A stretch of DNA of 64,000 nt from Azospirillum oleiclasticum (GTDB lineage: Bacteria > Pseudomonadota > Alphaproteobacteria > Azospirillales > Azospirillaceae), in NCBI RefSeq assembly GCF_013423485.1, contig NZ_JABFFR010000033.1, positions 62,001 through 126,000 of the forward strand, given 5' to 3'. The notes beneath the pieces were generated by a model that saw nothing but the letters and a program-made list of their open reading frames with translations, was not told the origin of the DNA and searched no databases. Positions 1-7,718 of this stretch are shown here, piece by piece (position 1 is the stretch's first letter; each line of letters starts with the position of its first letter). The translations under genes were made by a program, and so were the position numbers.

Positions 1-1
1 G

Positions 2-535
2 ATCGGCCTGCTCTGCGTGCCGCTGGCGCTCGACCAGTATCTGGAGCTGCTGACCCGCCGCGACCTGCTGGAGTCGCGGGAACTGAACGTCGCCGTGCGC
101 TTCCACACCTTCGACCATTACGCCCAGTACTTCATCGACACCATGGGCGTCGGCTTCGGGATGTCGGCACCGTCGGGACGCATCAACAACGTGATCGCGG
201 AGGGCCGCGCCCTGGCGGTGAACTTCACCGACCTCGGCCTCTACGGCGCCTTCATGCAGTTCGGGGTGATCGGCGGGCTGCTGGCGGTGTTCCTGACCCT
301 CCAGGCGATCTTCTGGGGCATCCGCACGGCGCGCGCCCTGTCGCCGGAGCACGCGTGGCGGCCGGCGCTGCTCGGCGCCTACTTCATCGGCTGGCTGTGC
401 GTGCCGGTGCAGATCAACGCCTTCACGCTGCCGTCGTCCATCCATTTCGGGGCGCTCGCCGTCTACCTCGCCTGGTACTACCGCGGCTGGTTCCACCGGC
501 TTCCCCGGTCTACCCCGACCGCCCCACGCGGCTGA
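2..535 (+). CDS. O-antigen polymerase/ligase-like membrane protein, C-terminal part
   Basis: Only the 3' end is in the window; the reading frame is open from base 2. The visible 178 residues have hydrophobic stretches (around 'GAFMQFGVIGGLLAVFLTL', 'LLGAYFIGWLCVPVQINAF' and 'FGALAVYLAWYY') separated by a polar loop, with 'NFTDLGLYGAF' just before a membrane segment. This layout is typical of the C-terminus of Wzy/WaaL-type polymerases or ligases that act on undecaprenyl-linked glycans on the periplasmic side. The polysaccharide cluster downstream supports the role. Family membership is inferred from topology and context; no catalytic residue can be assigned from the fragment. Confidence 0.6.
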   Translation: MGLLCVPLALDQYLELLTRRDLLESRELNVAVRFHTFDHYAQYFIDTMGVGFGMSAPSGRINNVIAEGRALAVNFTDLGLYGAFMQFGVIGGLLAVFLTLQAIFWGIRTARALSPEHAWRPALLGAYFIGWLCVPVQINAFTLPSSIHFGALAVYLAWYYRGWFHRLPRSTPTAPRG

Positions 536-606
536 CCACCCCCTCCGTTGCCGCGCGCGCGAACGGGGCATAGGGATTCTTCATCGCACCGGTTCACGAG
601 GACGGG

Positions 607-1008
607 ATGCCGAACCACGCAAGACCGACGCTGCGCATCGCCGCCGCGGCCCTTTCCCTGCTGACGCTGGCTGCCTGCAAGAGCGAGCCCGAGCTGGCGC
701 TCGACCCGCTGAAGGTCGAGCGCGGCCGTACCCTCTACACGGGCTGCGCCGCCTGCCACGACAACCGCCGTCGCGAGACGCTGGTCGGGCCGCATCTGGT
801 CCATGTCATCGACCGCAAGGCGGGGCAGGTGTCCGGCTACGACTATTCCGATGCCATGCGCAAATCGCGCCTGACCTGGACGCCGGAGAACCTGCGCCGC
901 TTCATCGAGGACCCGCAGGGCTTCCTGCCCGGCACCAACATGGCCATCGACGGCCTGAAGCCGCAGGACGCCGCCGCCATCACCGACTATCTGCTGAGCC
1001 GGGAGTGA
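607..1008 (+). CDS. c-type cytochrome lipoprotein (monoheme)
   Basis: A 133-residue exported electron carrier. The N-terminus is a lipoprotein signal with lipobox LAAC (Cys24). The heme-binding motif CAACH lies at residues 47-51 and a probable distal Met ligand at about 112 (GTNM). The size and the GP..........YSDAM..S spacing fit class I cytochrome c (c2/c550-like). It is directly followed by a Tat-exported small protein and a GMC flavoprotein, the arrangement of three-component periplasmic dehydrogenases in which the cytochrome passes substrate electrons to the respiratory chain. Its stop overlaps a possible GTG start of the next gene. The cytochrome call is secure; the partnership is inferred from gene order. 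Confidence 0.88.
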   Translation: MPNHARPTLRIAAAALSLLTLAACKSEPELALDPLKVERGRTLYTGCAACHDNRRRETLVGPHLVHVIDRKAGQVSGYDYSDAMRKSRLTWTPENLRRFIEDPQGFLPGTNMAIDGLKPQDAAAITDYLLSRE

Positions 1009-1013
1009 CCGGA

Positions 1014-1439
1014 ATGAAGATGCCTCGGATCACCCGCCGCCGTGCCGTCGGCGCCCTGCTGGCGCTGGTCGCGACCGCGGTGGCGGCGCCCGCACTGCCG
1101 GCGATGGCCGCACCGGCGCCCGCCGGGTTGCGGCTCGCCGCGGCCGTCGCATCGGTCGGGCGCGTCCGCGGCTTCGCCTCGCTCGGCCGGCGCATCCGCC
1201 ACGCGCTGGGCGACACCGCCGCCGACAGGCTGGTCCGCACGCAGGAGCGTCGGCTGGCCGCGCGGCTCGACGGCGGTGAGGGTGCCGCCGACGCGGTGGC
1301 GTCGTTGGTGGCCGAGGATTTCCGCGCGGACCGGGTGGTCGCCGTGCGCGGCTGGCTGCTGTCCGAGCAGGAGGCGGCGCTGTGCATCGCCGCCGCCGAC
1401 CGCTGGTCCCCGGAAAGCATGGGAGTGCCGTTGTCGTGA
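1014..1439 (+). CDS. Tat-exported small subunit of a GMC-type dehydrogenase (putative)
   Basis: About 141 residues, with a twin-arginine leader (TRRRAVGALLALVATAVA) ending in an alanine-rich cleavage region. The rest is a short helical domain with no cofactor motif. Small Tat-exported third subunits of this kind accompany the flavoprotein and cytochrome of gluconate/fructose dehydrogenase-type enzymes, where they are needed for folding and export of the flavoprotein. ATG 1014 is preferred because GGGAG (1001-1005) sits 8 bases upstream; GTG 1005 and ATG 1020 are alternatives. Its TGA overlaps the GTG of the next gene, so translation is probably coupled. Function is inferred from context. Confidence 0.62.
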   Translation: MKMPRITRRRAVGALLALVATAVAAPALPAMAAPAPAGLRLAAAVASVGRVRGFASLGRRIRHALGDTAADRLVRTQERRLAARLDGGEGAADAVASLVAEDFRADRVVAVRGWLLSEQEAALCIAAADRWSPESMGVPLS

Positions 1440-3010
1440 CCGACTTCCTCGACGCCCTGACCGACGGGCTGCCCGAGACGCTGGACGCCGACCTCTGCAT
1501 CGTCGGCGCCGGGGCCGCCGGCATCACGCTGGCGAGCCAGCTCGCCGGCCTGCCGCTGCGCGTCCTGCTGCTGGAGGGCGGCGGGATGGATCTCGACGGC
1601 GCCACCCAGGGGCTCTACCGCGGCGGCCAGCGCGGCCTGCGCTACTTCGATCTCGCCGCCTGCCGGTTGCGCTGGTTCGGCGGCACCACCAACCATTGGG
1701 GCGGGTACTGCCGGCCCAACGACCCCATCGACTACGAGGGGCGGCCGGATCTGGGCGTTCCCGGCTGGCCGGTCGGCGACGCCGACCTGCGGCCCTTCAT
1801 TGAGCGCGCCGCCGCCATCCTCGGCCTGGCGCCGGAGGGGTGGGACCCGGCGGTGCAGCTCGAACGCCGCAAGCTGCCGGCCGGGGCGCTGGTGGAGCGC
1901 CATTCCCCCGCCCTCGTCACCAAGGTGTTCCAGATCAGCGAGCGGCTGCGCTTCCGCGCCCTGTTCCGCGAGGCGCTGGAGCGGCAGGAGAACCTGCGCG
2001 TGGTGCTGCACGCCAACGCCACCGCGGTCCATCTGGACCCCGACGGCAAACGGGTGGAGCGGCTGACCGTCCGCACGCTGGGCGGCAAGTCCGCCACCGT
2101 GCGGGCCCGGCGCTTCGTGCTGGCCTGCCACGCCATCGAGAACGCGCGGCTGCTGCTGGCGTCGGACGACGTCATGCCGGACGGCGTCGGCAACGCGCAC
2201 GGCCATGTCGGCCGCCATTTCATGGACCACGCGCAGATCACCTCGGGCGTGTTCCTGCCGGCCAAGGGGCGTTTCCCGGCCATCTACGACTTCGGCTACA
2301 TGAGCGCCATCCGCGTCAACGCCAACATCAGCCTGACCGACGCGGCGATGCGCGAGCACGGCGTGCTCCAGTACTATTGCCGCTTCCGCCCGCCGGAGGA
2401 TCACGAGGGGCTGCGCGCCGCGCTCGCCCGCCTGCGCGACGGCTTCTGGAAGCCCTTCGACCCCGGGCTGCTGGAGGATGTGGCCGACGTGCTGGAGGAT
2501 CTGCCGTCCGTCGCCGACGCTGTGCTGTCCAAATACAACCCGCCCAAGGGCGACGCCCGCTACTACGTGCTCGACCACCGCATCGAGCAGGCGCCCAACC
2601 CCGACAGCCGGATCGTGTTGAGCGACCGGCGCGACGCGCTGGGCAACCGCGTGGCCGACCTGAACTGGGCGCTCAACGACCTGGATTTCCGCACCTTCCG
2701 CGAGGGTGCGCGGATCGTGTCGTCGGAACTGGCGGCTCTGGGTTACGGCCGCTTCCAACTGGAGGAGCTGACGCCGGAGCTGATCGAGGGGCAGGTGCGT
2801 GGCCACTACCACCACATCGGCACCACCCGCATGAGCGCCGGCCCGAAGGACGGGGTGGTGGACGCCGACCTGAAGGTGCACGGGCTGGACAACCTGTTCG
2901 TCGCCGGCAGTTCGGTCTTCCCCACCGCCGGTTACTCCGGTCCGACCATGATGCTGATCGCCTTCGCCATCCGGCTTGCCGATCACCTGAAGGAGACCGC
3001 CCACGCATGA
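1436..3010 (+). CDS. GMC family oxidoreductase (FAD flavoprotein dehydrogenase subunit)
   Basis: A 524-residue flavoprotein. The dinucleotide-binding motif GAGAAG lies at residues 24-29, followed by 'LLLEGGG'. The GMC C-terminal block includes 'HHIGTTRMS' and the closing 'GSSVFPTAGYSGPT' segment that binds FAD. Such enzymes oxidise alcohol groups of sugars or polyols. GTG 1436 overlaps the previous TGA and has GGGAG ten bases upstream, so it is preferred over the longer frame from 1382. It has no signal peptide of its own, consistent with hitch-hiking export on the Tat small subunit encoded just before. Substrate unknown; the surrounding exopolysaccharide genes suggest a sugar or glycan intermediate. 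Confidence 0.87.
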   Translation: MTDFLDALTDGLPETLDADLCIVGAGAAGITLASQLAGLPLRVLLLEGGGMDLDGATQGLYRGGQRGLRYFDLAACRLRWFGGTTNHWGGYCRPNDPIDYEGRPDLGVPGWPVGDADLRPFIERAAAILGLAPEGWDPAVQLERRKLPAGALVERHSPALVTKVFQISERLRFRALFREALERQENLRVVLHANATAVHLDPDGKRVERLTVRTLGGKSATVRARRFVLACHAIENARLLLASDDVMPDGVGNAHGHVGRHFMDHAQITSGVFLPAKGRFPAIYDFGYMSAIRVNANISLTDAAMREHGVLQYYCRFRPPEDHEGLRAALARLRDGFWKPFDPGLLEDVADVLEDLPSVADAVLSKYNPPKGDARYYVLDHRIEQAPNPDSRIVLSDRRDALGNRVADLNWALNDLDFRTFREGARIVSSELAALGYGRFQLEELTPELIEGQVRGHYHHIGTTRMSAGPKDGVVDADLKVHGLDNLFVAGSSVFPTAGYSGPTMMLIAFAIRLADHLKETAHA

Positions 3011-3228
3011 CGACCCGTCTCGACCGCCTCCCGCTCGCCGCGGCGAGCTTGCTGTTCCCGCCCGCGGCGATCCTCGGCGTGCGCTCGGCGCTCGCGCGCA
3101 TCGTCCTGTTCCTGGTGCCGGCCGCCGCGGCGCTGCTCTTCTTCGGCCTGCACGCCGGACCGGGTTTCCTGCTTTGGGTGGCGGCGGGGCTGGGGGCGGC
3201 CGTGGCCGTGCTCGCGTCCGCCCGCTGA
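3007..3228 (+). CDS. small hydrophobic membrane protein
   Basis: A 73-residue protein whose ATG overlaps the stop of the GMC oxidoreductase (ATGA). It has two probable membrane segments ('IVLFLVPAAAALLFFGL' and 'FLLWVAAGLGAAVAVLA') after a basic start. No family is recognised. The tight overlap makes it the fourth member of the dehydrogenase operon, and a role as membrane anchor or accessory is possible but unproven. It is easily missed because the open frame extends far upstream antiparallel to real coding sequence. Confidence 0.6.
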   Translation: MTTRLDRLPLAAASLLFPPAAILGVRSALARIVLFLVPAAAALLFFGLHAGPGFLLWVAAGLGAAVAVLASAR

Positions 3229-3570
3229 TCCCGGCGCGGGCGCCTGCGACGGAATCCAATGCAATTTCGCGATAGTTCCCGAAAGTTTTACACAAACATG
3301 TCTAACTTTCGCCTCAGCGGATCTGTCTATTCTTTTCGGGCAAACGGAGCCGGTTGGGACTGGCTGGTGGCCCGAAGGGCGGGGGTACGACCCCGCCGGG
3401 ACGGCTTCCGCCAACCGAGGTTCCGGGGGATTGCGGCCCGCTGGGTCCTGCCATCCCTCGCCCTAGTCGCGATCCTCTGGCCGCAGGCGGTGCCTGCGGT
3501 TCCGGGCGCGACCGGTGGTCCCGACCGAACGGCTCTCTCCCTTGATGGGCCAACCATGGAGACGCCAGTC
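3229..3570 (+). promoter_or_regulatory. long structured leader of the lyase-RTX gene
   Basis: This 342-base gap begins with an AT-rich section (about 3250-3340, probable promoter) and continues as a dense set of possible RNA stems. GCCC 3370-3373 can pair with GGGC 3377-3380, and GGGGT 3382-3386 with ACCCC 3390-3394. GGTTGG 3352-3357 can pair with CCAACC 3411-3416. CGGAGCCG 3345-3352 can pair with CGGCTTCCG 3402-3410 (one bulge), and this crosses the GGTTGG/CCAACC pairing. The frame is open through here but uses rare codons (agg, gga, cga, cta) and has low GC at third positions, so it is read as untranslated. Confidence 0.45.
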
Positions 3571-5121
3571 ATGGCCACCACCCGCCCCGGTCTTCTGTTT
3601 GAGCAGACCTTCGACAGCGGCAGCGATGTCACCGCGCTCGGTTTCAAGTACTCCGGCAACAAGGACGTGACGCTCGGCACCGTCGCCGGTCAGCGCGCCG
3701 CCAAGATCTCGCTCGACCACTACAAGAGCGACTACGCCTACCGCACCGAGATCCAGCCGACCAAGCTGCCGGCCTCGCATTTCGACAGCGGCATGTTCGC
3801 CAAGATGAACCAGGAATACTGGTACGGCATGCGCGTCTACCTCGACGAGGGGTGGAAGGAGACGGACAAGGCCGACACCGTGCTGATGCAGTTCCATTCC
3901 CAGCCCGACGCGGGCGAGGCGTGGCGCAACCCGCCGGTGGCGCTCCAGGTCGTGAACAAGAACGGCGAGCAGCACCTGAACCTGATCGTCCGTTCCGACA
4001 GCAGCAAGATCACCACCGGCTCGGGCGAGGGGCGTTACGACAGCTCCAAGCAGTACGACCTGGGCAAGATCGACGGCGACATCGGCAAGTGGACCGACCT
4101 CGTCTGGCACGTGAAGTGGAACCACGACGGCAGCGGTTATCTGCAGCTCTACAAGGACGGCAAGATCATCGCCGACCTGAAGGGCGCCAACGCCTTCAAC
4201 GATGCGACCGGCCCCTACCTGAAGATGGGCCTTTACAAGTACGAATGGCAGAGCGGCACCGACACCGGGCCGGACAGCCGCACCGTCTACTTCGACGACT
4301 TCCGCGTCGGCGGCTCGGATGCCACTTACAACACGGTGGCGCCCGGCACCGTCGCTCCTCCGGTCGTGAACCCGCCCGCGCCGAAGCCGCCCGCCCCGAC
4401 GGAGCCGACGCCGCCGGCCAACTCCTCCGACATCAAGGGCACGGACGGTGACGACAAGCTGACCGGGACCGCCAAGAGCGAAGTGATCGACGGCGGCACC
4501 GGCGTCGACCTGCTCGACCTGTCCAAGCTGACCGCGGCGGCCAAGATCGACCTCGCCTCGGGCAAGGCCGACATGGGCGGCGGGCATGTGGACACCGTCT
4601 ACAACATGGAAGGCGTCATCGGCACCTCGGCCTCCGACACGCTGCTGGGCAACGGTGCCGCCAACAAGATCCGCGGCATGGCCGGCAACGACAAGATCGA
4701 CGGCCGCGGCGGCGACGACATCCTGGCCGGGGGGGACGGCAACGACGACATCATCGGCGGCAACGGCAACGACGTCCTCTATGGCGGCCGCGGCACCGAC
4801 ATCCTGACCGGCGGCACCGGCAGCGACCGTTTCGTCAAGGAAGCGACCGGCGAGGGCACCGACTACGTCACCGACTTCAAGAGCAACGATGTCCTCGACC
4901 TGATCGCGCTCAACAAGGCGGTGAAGGCGGCCTACGGCCACGAGCTGTCGGCGGATTACCTGTTCTTCGTGCAGTCGGGCAACGCCACCTACGTCAGGAT
5001 GGACGTGGACGGCAAGGGACCGATCGGGATGGAAACCCTGTTCCATCTCGACAACGTCAATGCCTCCAGCCTGCACCTGCACGACAACGTGCTGCTGCAC
5101 GACAGCGATCTGGTGTCGTAA
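3571..5121 (+). CDS. secreted polysaccharide lyase (heparin lyase I-like) with C-terminal RTX calcium-binding repeats
   Basis: The catalytic-looking region (residues about 8-250) has the beta-jelly-roll features of the heparin lyase I-like/'Polysacc_lyase' family: 'EIQP', 'QEYWYGMRVYL', 'VLMQFHSQPD' and a late 'VYFDDFRVGG'. A Pro-rich linker (about 260-285) leads to RTX nonapeptides (GNDKIDGRG, GDDILAGGD, GNDDIIGGN, GNDVLYGGR; about 370-425) and a C-terminal region typical of type I secretion substrates. The protein probably leaves the cell through a TolC-type exporter and acts on extracellular polymer. ATG 3571 has GGAG nine bases upstream; ATG 3556 is also possible. A GTG at 3367 would add a hydrophobic stretch, but its codon use is poor. 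Confidence 0.8.
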   Translation: MATTRPGLLFEQTFDSGSDVTALGFKYSGNKDVTLGTVAGQRAAKISLDHYKSDYAYRTEIQPTKLPASHFDSGMFAKMNQEYWYGMRVYLDEGWKETDKADTVLMQFHSQPDAGEAWRNPPVALQVVNKNGEQHLNLIVRSDSSKITTGSGEGRYDSSKQYDLGKIDGDIGKWTDLVWHVKWNHDGSGYLQLYKDGKIIADLKGANAFNDATGPYLKMGLYKYEWQSGTDTGPDSRTVYFDDFRVGGSDATYNTVAPGTVAPPVVNPPAPKPPAPTEPTPPANSSDIKGTDGDDKLTGTAKSEVIDGGTGVDLLDLSKLTAAAKIDLASGKADMGGGHVDTVYNMEGVIGTSASDTLLGNGAANKIRGMAGNDKIDGRGGDDILAGGDGNDDIIGGNGNDVLYGGRGTDILTGGTGSDRFVKEATGEGTDYVTDFKSNDVLDLIALNKAVKAAYGHELSADYLFFVQSGNATYVRMDVDGKGPIGMETLFHLDNVNASSLHLHDNVLLHDSDLVS

Positions 5122-5135
5122 GAGGCGGGTGGGCG

Positions 5136-5168
5136 AGGTCGGGTCGTCGCGGAGCGACGGCTCGACCT
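5136..5168 (+). terminator. hairpin after the lyase-RTX gene
   Basis: AGGTCG 5136-5141 pairs with CGACCT 5163-5168, and CGTCGC 5145-5150 pairs with GCGACG 5154-5159 around a GGA loop, with a 3x3 internal loop. The structure starts 15 bases after the stop codon. No T-run follows, so it may be a 3' stabiliser or a Rho-associated end rather than a classical terminator. Confidence 0.45.
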
Positions 5169-5307
5169 TGTCCGTACGGTGCGGCTTTCGCGATCCAAAG
5201 GGGCACATCCTTTTCGGCAGGCCGCCGCGCCCAAGGTTGCGTTGCGCCCGCCCGGCCCGGCCGCCACCTTCCGGGGGCTTTCCGCCGCAACGCGAGCGCC
5301 CCCGGCC

Positions 5308-6420
5308 ATGACCATCGACACCGCTGCCCGTCCGCTGTCCGCCCGCCGCGCCCGGCGGGTCCTCGTGCTCGGGCCCGATCCGGTGGCGCAGGGCGGGGTG
5401 GCCGCGGTCATCGGCACGCTGCTGGACGGCTGGCCGGCGGAGGAGGACGCGCCGGCGCCGCGGCTGCTCGCCACCGCGGTGGACGGCGGCAAGGGGCGCA
5501 AGCTCGGCGCCGGGCTGTCGGCGCTGGCGCGCTTCGTGGGGTTGGCCGCAACCCGTCGCGTCGATCTTGCGCACATCCATTTCGCCGCCAAGGCGAGCTT
5601 CTACCGCAAATCCGTGTTCATCCTCCTGGCCGCGGCCCTCGGCCTGCCGGTGGTGGGGCATGCCCATTCCGGGCTGTTTCCCGGCTTCTACCGCTCGCGC
5701 GGGGCGTTGGGGCGGGCCTATGTCCGCCTTGTGTTGAACCGCCTGGACCGGCTGGTCGTGCTGTCGGAGGAGTGGTCCGCCTTCTACCGCGGGCTGTACA
5801 GCCGGAGCGAGCCGGTGGTCGTGCCCAACCCGGCGGCCATCCCCGAGCGGCTGGAAAGCCCGCCGGCGAAGGCCGGGCCGGTGCTGCTGTCGCTCGGCCG
5901 GCTCGGCAAGGGCAAGGGCACCTACGATATCCTGGCCGCCATACCCGCCATCCTGGAACGCCATTCCAACGCGGAATTCCATTTCGGCGGCGATGGCGAG
6001 GTGGAGGAGGTCCGCCGCCTCGCCGCCAGCGCTCCCTGGGGTGACCGGGTGCGGCTGCTCGGCTGGGTCTCCGGAGCGGGGAAGGAGGCGGCCCTGCGCG
6101 ACGCCGATGTCTTCCTGCTGCCCTCGTACGCCGAGGGGTTGCCCATGGCGCTGCTGGAGGCGATGGGCCATGGCATCCCGGTCGTCACCACGCCGGTGGG
6201 CGGCATTCCGCAGGCGGTCAGCGACGGGGTGAACGGTGTGCTGGTGCCGCCGGGCGATGTCGGCGCGCTGACCACCGCCATCCTGGGCCTGCTCGACGAT
6301 CCCGAACGCGCTGCGGCCATGGGGGCGGCGGGTCGGCGCACGGCGATCGAACGCTACGATCTCGGCCGGATCCGGGCCCGGCTGTCGGCCTTGTACGACG
6401 AGGTGCTTCGGCGCCGCTGA
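5308..6420 (+). CDS. glycosyltransferase family 4 protein
   Basis: A 370-residue GT-B fold glycosyltransferase. The N-terminal half has the donor-independent Rossmann start ('VLVLGPDPVAQGGVA'). The C-terminal half has 'VLLSLGRLGKGKG' and the E-x7-E signature within 'YAEGLPMALLEAMGHGIPVV', which binds the nucleotide-sugar. It would add a sugar to the lipid-linked repeat unit on the cytoplasmic side. ATG 5308 begins just before the recognisable fold; its ribosome site is weak, and the open frame extends back to 5179. Located in the polysaccharide cluster, consistent with the role. Confidence 0.88.
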   Translation: MTIDTAARPLSARRARRVLVLGPDPVAQGGVAAVIGTLLDGWPAEEDAPAPRLLATAVDGGKGRKLGAGLSALARFVGLAATRRVDLAHIHFAAKASFYRKSVFILLAAALGLPVVGHAHSGLFPGFYRSRGALGRAYVRLVLNRLDRLVVLSEEWSAFYRGLYSRSEPVVVPNPAAIPERLESPPAKAGPVLLSLGRLGKGKGTYDILAAIPAILERHSNAEFHFGGDGEVEEVRRLAASAPWGDRVRLLGWVSGAGKEAALRDADVFLLPSYAEGLPMALLEAMGHGIPVVTTPVGGIPQAVSDGVNGVLVPPGDVGALTTAILGLLDDPERAAAMGAAGRRTAIERYDLGRIRARLSALYDEVLRRR

Positions 6421-6475
6421 CGTTCCCTCCCTTTTTCGCAAACCTGGGACGCCGGGTCCGCGGGGTGCCCCGACC

Positions 6476-6500
6476 GGAACGGTGCCAGCGGCCTCATGTT
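6476..6500 (+). promoter_or_regulatory. candidate EcfG (general stress sigma) promoter
   Basis: GGAAC at 6476-6480 is followed after 16 bases by TGTT (6497-6500), matching the alphaproteobacterial EcfG pattern GGAAC-N16/17-(C)GTT. It lies 57 bases upstream of the BON-protein start. The -10 side overlaps a perfect 7-bp inverted repeat, GGCCTCA/TGAGGCC (6490-6496, 6500-6506). Confidence 0.55.
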
Positions 6501-6512
6501 GAGGCCAGTGAA

Positions 6513-6532
6513 GGCCGCCCGTGCAGGCGGCC
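6513..6532 (+). promoter_or_regulatory. leader hairpin of the BON-protein gene
   Basis: GGCCGCC 6513-6519 and GGCGGCC 6526-6532 form a perfect 7-bp stem with a six-base loop, just inside the transcript expected from the promoter at 6476-6500 and 10 bases before the Shine-Dalgarno GGAGGGG (6543-6549). It may influence translation or mRNA stability. Confidence 0.35.
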
Positions 6533-6557
6533 GGCAACAACGGGAGGGGCCAGTTCC

Positions 6558-7652
6558 ATGGCTTATGACAATCGTTACCGTGACCGCGGCCGTTTCGACG
6601 AGGACCGCGAGCGCTGGCGGTCGGAGGATCGCGACCAGCGCGGCGGTCGTGACTACGGGCGTGGTTCCGCGTGGGAATCCGGCGGCTATGGCCGCGACCA
6701 TGAACGCGACGAGGATCGCGTCTACGGCCAGGATTTCGGCAGCGACCGCAGCCGCGGCGGCGAGTCGCGCGGGATCTTCGGCCGCGACGAGGGATCGTCG
6801 CGCGGCTACGGGGTCTATGGCGGCAGCTACGGCGGCGGTGACATGGGGCGTTCCGACTATGGGCGCTCGGATCAAAGCCGCGGGTACGGGCGCGACGACC
6901 GGAGCCGGGGTGGGTCCGGTTGGGGTGACTATGACCGCGGGAACCGCGATCGCGACGTGTATGGCGGCAGCGGGGCTTGGCGCGGCAGCGACTATGGCGG
7001 CCGGTCTTCTGGCGGCGGTATGGGGCGCGGCGACTTCGGCCGCGGCTCGGCCGGGGCGGGCTATGGCTATGGCGAAGGCCGCGGCTATGCCGGCTCCTAC
7101 GGTCCGCGGGAGGATGACCGCGGGTTCTTCGAACGGGCTGGCGACGAGATTGCCTCCTGGTTCGGCGACGACGATGCGGAACGCCGCCGCGAGCGCGACG
7201 CCCGTGCCGGCGATCAGGGTGCCCAGCACCACCGCGGGCGGGGTCCGCGCGGCTACAGCCGCTCCGACGACCGCATCCGCGAGGACGTCAGCGACCGCCT
7301 GACCGACGATCCCTACATCGACGCGTCCGACATCGATGTGCGGGTGGAGAAGGGCGAGGTCACACTGGCCGGGCACGTGGACAACCGCAACGCCAAGCGG
7401 CGTGCCGAGGATGTCGCCGAGGCCGTGTCCGGCGTCACCCACGTGCAGAACAACCTGCGCGTCCGCGAGCGCACGGGGATGGGTGCTTCGACCACGACGG
7501 GTGCCGCGGCCATGGCCGGGCTCGGCGGGTCGACCACCGGTTCCACGAGTTCCGGTACCGGAACATCGGGTACCGGTTCATCGGGAACCGCCGGGACGAA
7601 CACCACCGGCACCATCCCGATGACCACCCGTTCCACCACCACCGGCATCTGA
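6558..7652 (+). CDS. BON-domain protein with Gly/Arg/Tyr-rich N-terminus
   Basis: 364 residues. ATG 6558 has GGAGGGG eight bases upstream. Residues 1-195 are low-complexity (G, R, D, S, Y repeats such as 'GYGRD'). A short 'SWFGDDDAERRR' motif lies near 200 and a BON domain near 234-305 (DDRIREDVSDRL...VTLAGHVDNRN...V.GV..VQNNLRV). A Ser/Thr/Gly-rich tail ends the protein. BON domains are thought to bind membranes or phospholipids and occur in osmotic and general stress proteins such as OsmY. There is no signal peptide. The stress-type promoter upstream fits this. The disordered N-terminus could mediate self-association, which is inference. Confidence 0.82.
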   Translation: MAYDNRYRDRGRFDEDRERWRSEDRDQRGGRDYGRGSAWESGGYGRDHERDEDRVYGQDFGSDRSRGGESRGIFGRDEGSSRGYGVYGGSYGGGDMGRSDYGRSDQSRGYGRDDRSRGGSGWGDYDRGNRDRDVYGGSGAWRGSDYGGRSSGGGMGRGDFGRGSAGAGYGYGEGRGYAGSYGPREDDRGFFERAGDEIASWFGDDDAERRRERDARAGDQGAQHHRGRGPRGYSRSDDRIREDVSDRLTDDPYIDASDIDVRVEKGEVTLAGHVDNRNAKRRAEDVAEAVSGVTHVQNNLRVRERTGMGASTTTGAAAMAGLGGSTTGSTSSGTGTSGTGSSGTAGTNTTGTIPMTTRSTTTGI

Positions 7653-7718
7653 GGCGGGCACTCCCCACGCGTGTGACTCTGGCCGCCGATGGTCGTGATG
7701 CGCTATGTGTTGGCCTGA

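Noticed and set aside
980-3295. 771-codon open frame on the minus strand opposite the cytochrome/GMC genes
   Set aside because: It is a mirror of strongly biased coding sequence; the translation is Arg/Gln/His-rich without domain motifs, while the plus strand has clear FAD and heme motifs.
3338-3420. Possible cyclic-di-GMP-I riboswitch
   Set aside because: Only 'GGGCAAAC' and 'GGGACG' match; the CAAAG element and the expected tetraloop stem are missing. Kept as an unassigned structured leader.
3259-3570. N-terminal extension of the lyase with a hydrophobic stretch
   Set aside because: Rare codons and low third-position GC, and RTX type I substrates do not need an N-terminal signal.
3463-6540. 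1025-codon open frame on the minus strand opposite the lyase and glycosyltransferase
   Set aside because: High-GC shadow frame; it spans several real plus-strand genes and intergenic hairpins.
6560-7120. CRISPR-like or tandem DNA repeats in the BON gene
   Set aside because: They are degenerate codon repeats of a Gly/Arg/Tyr-rich protein without constant spacers.
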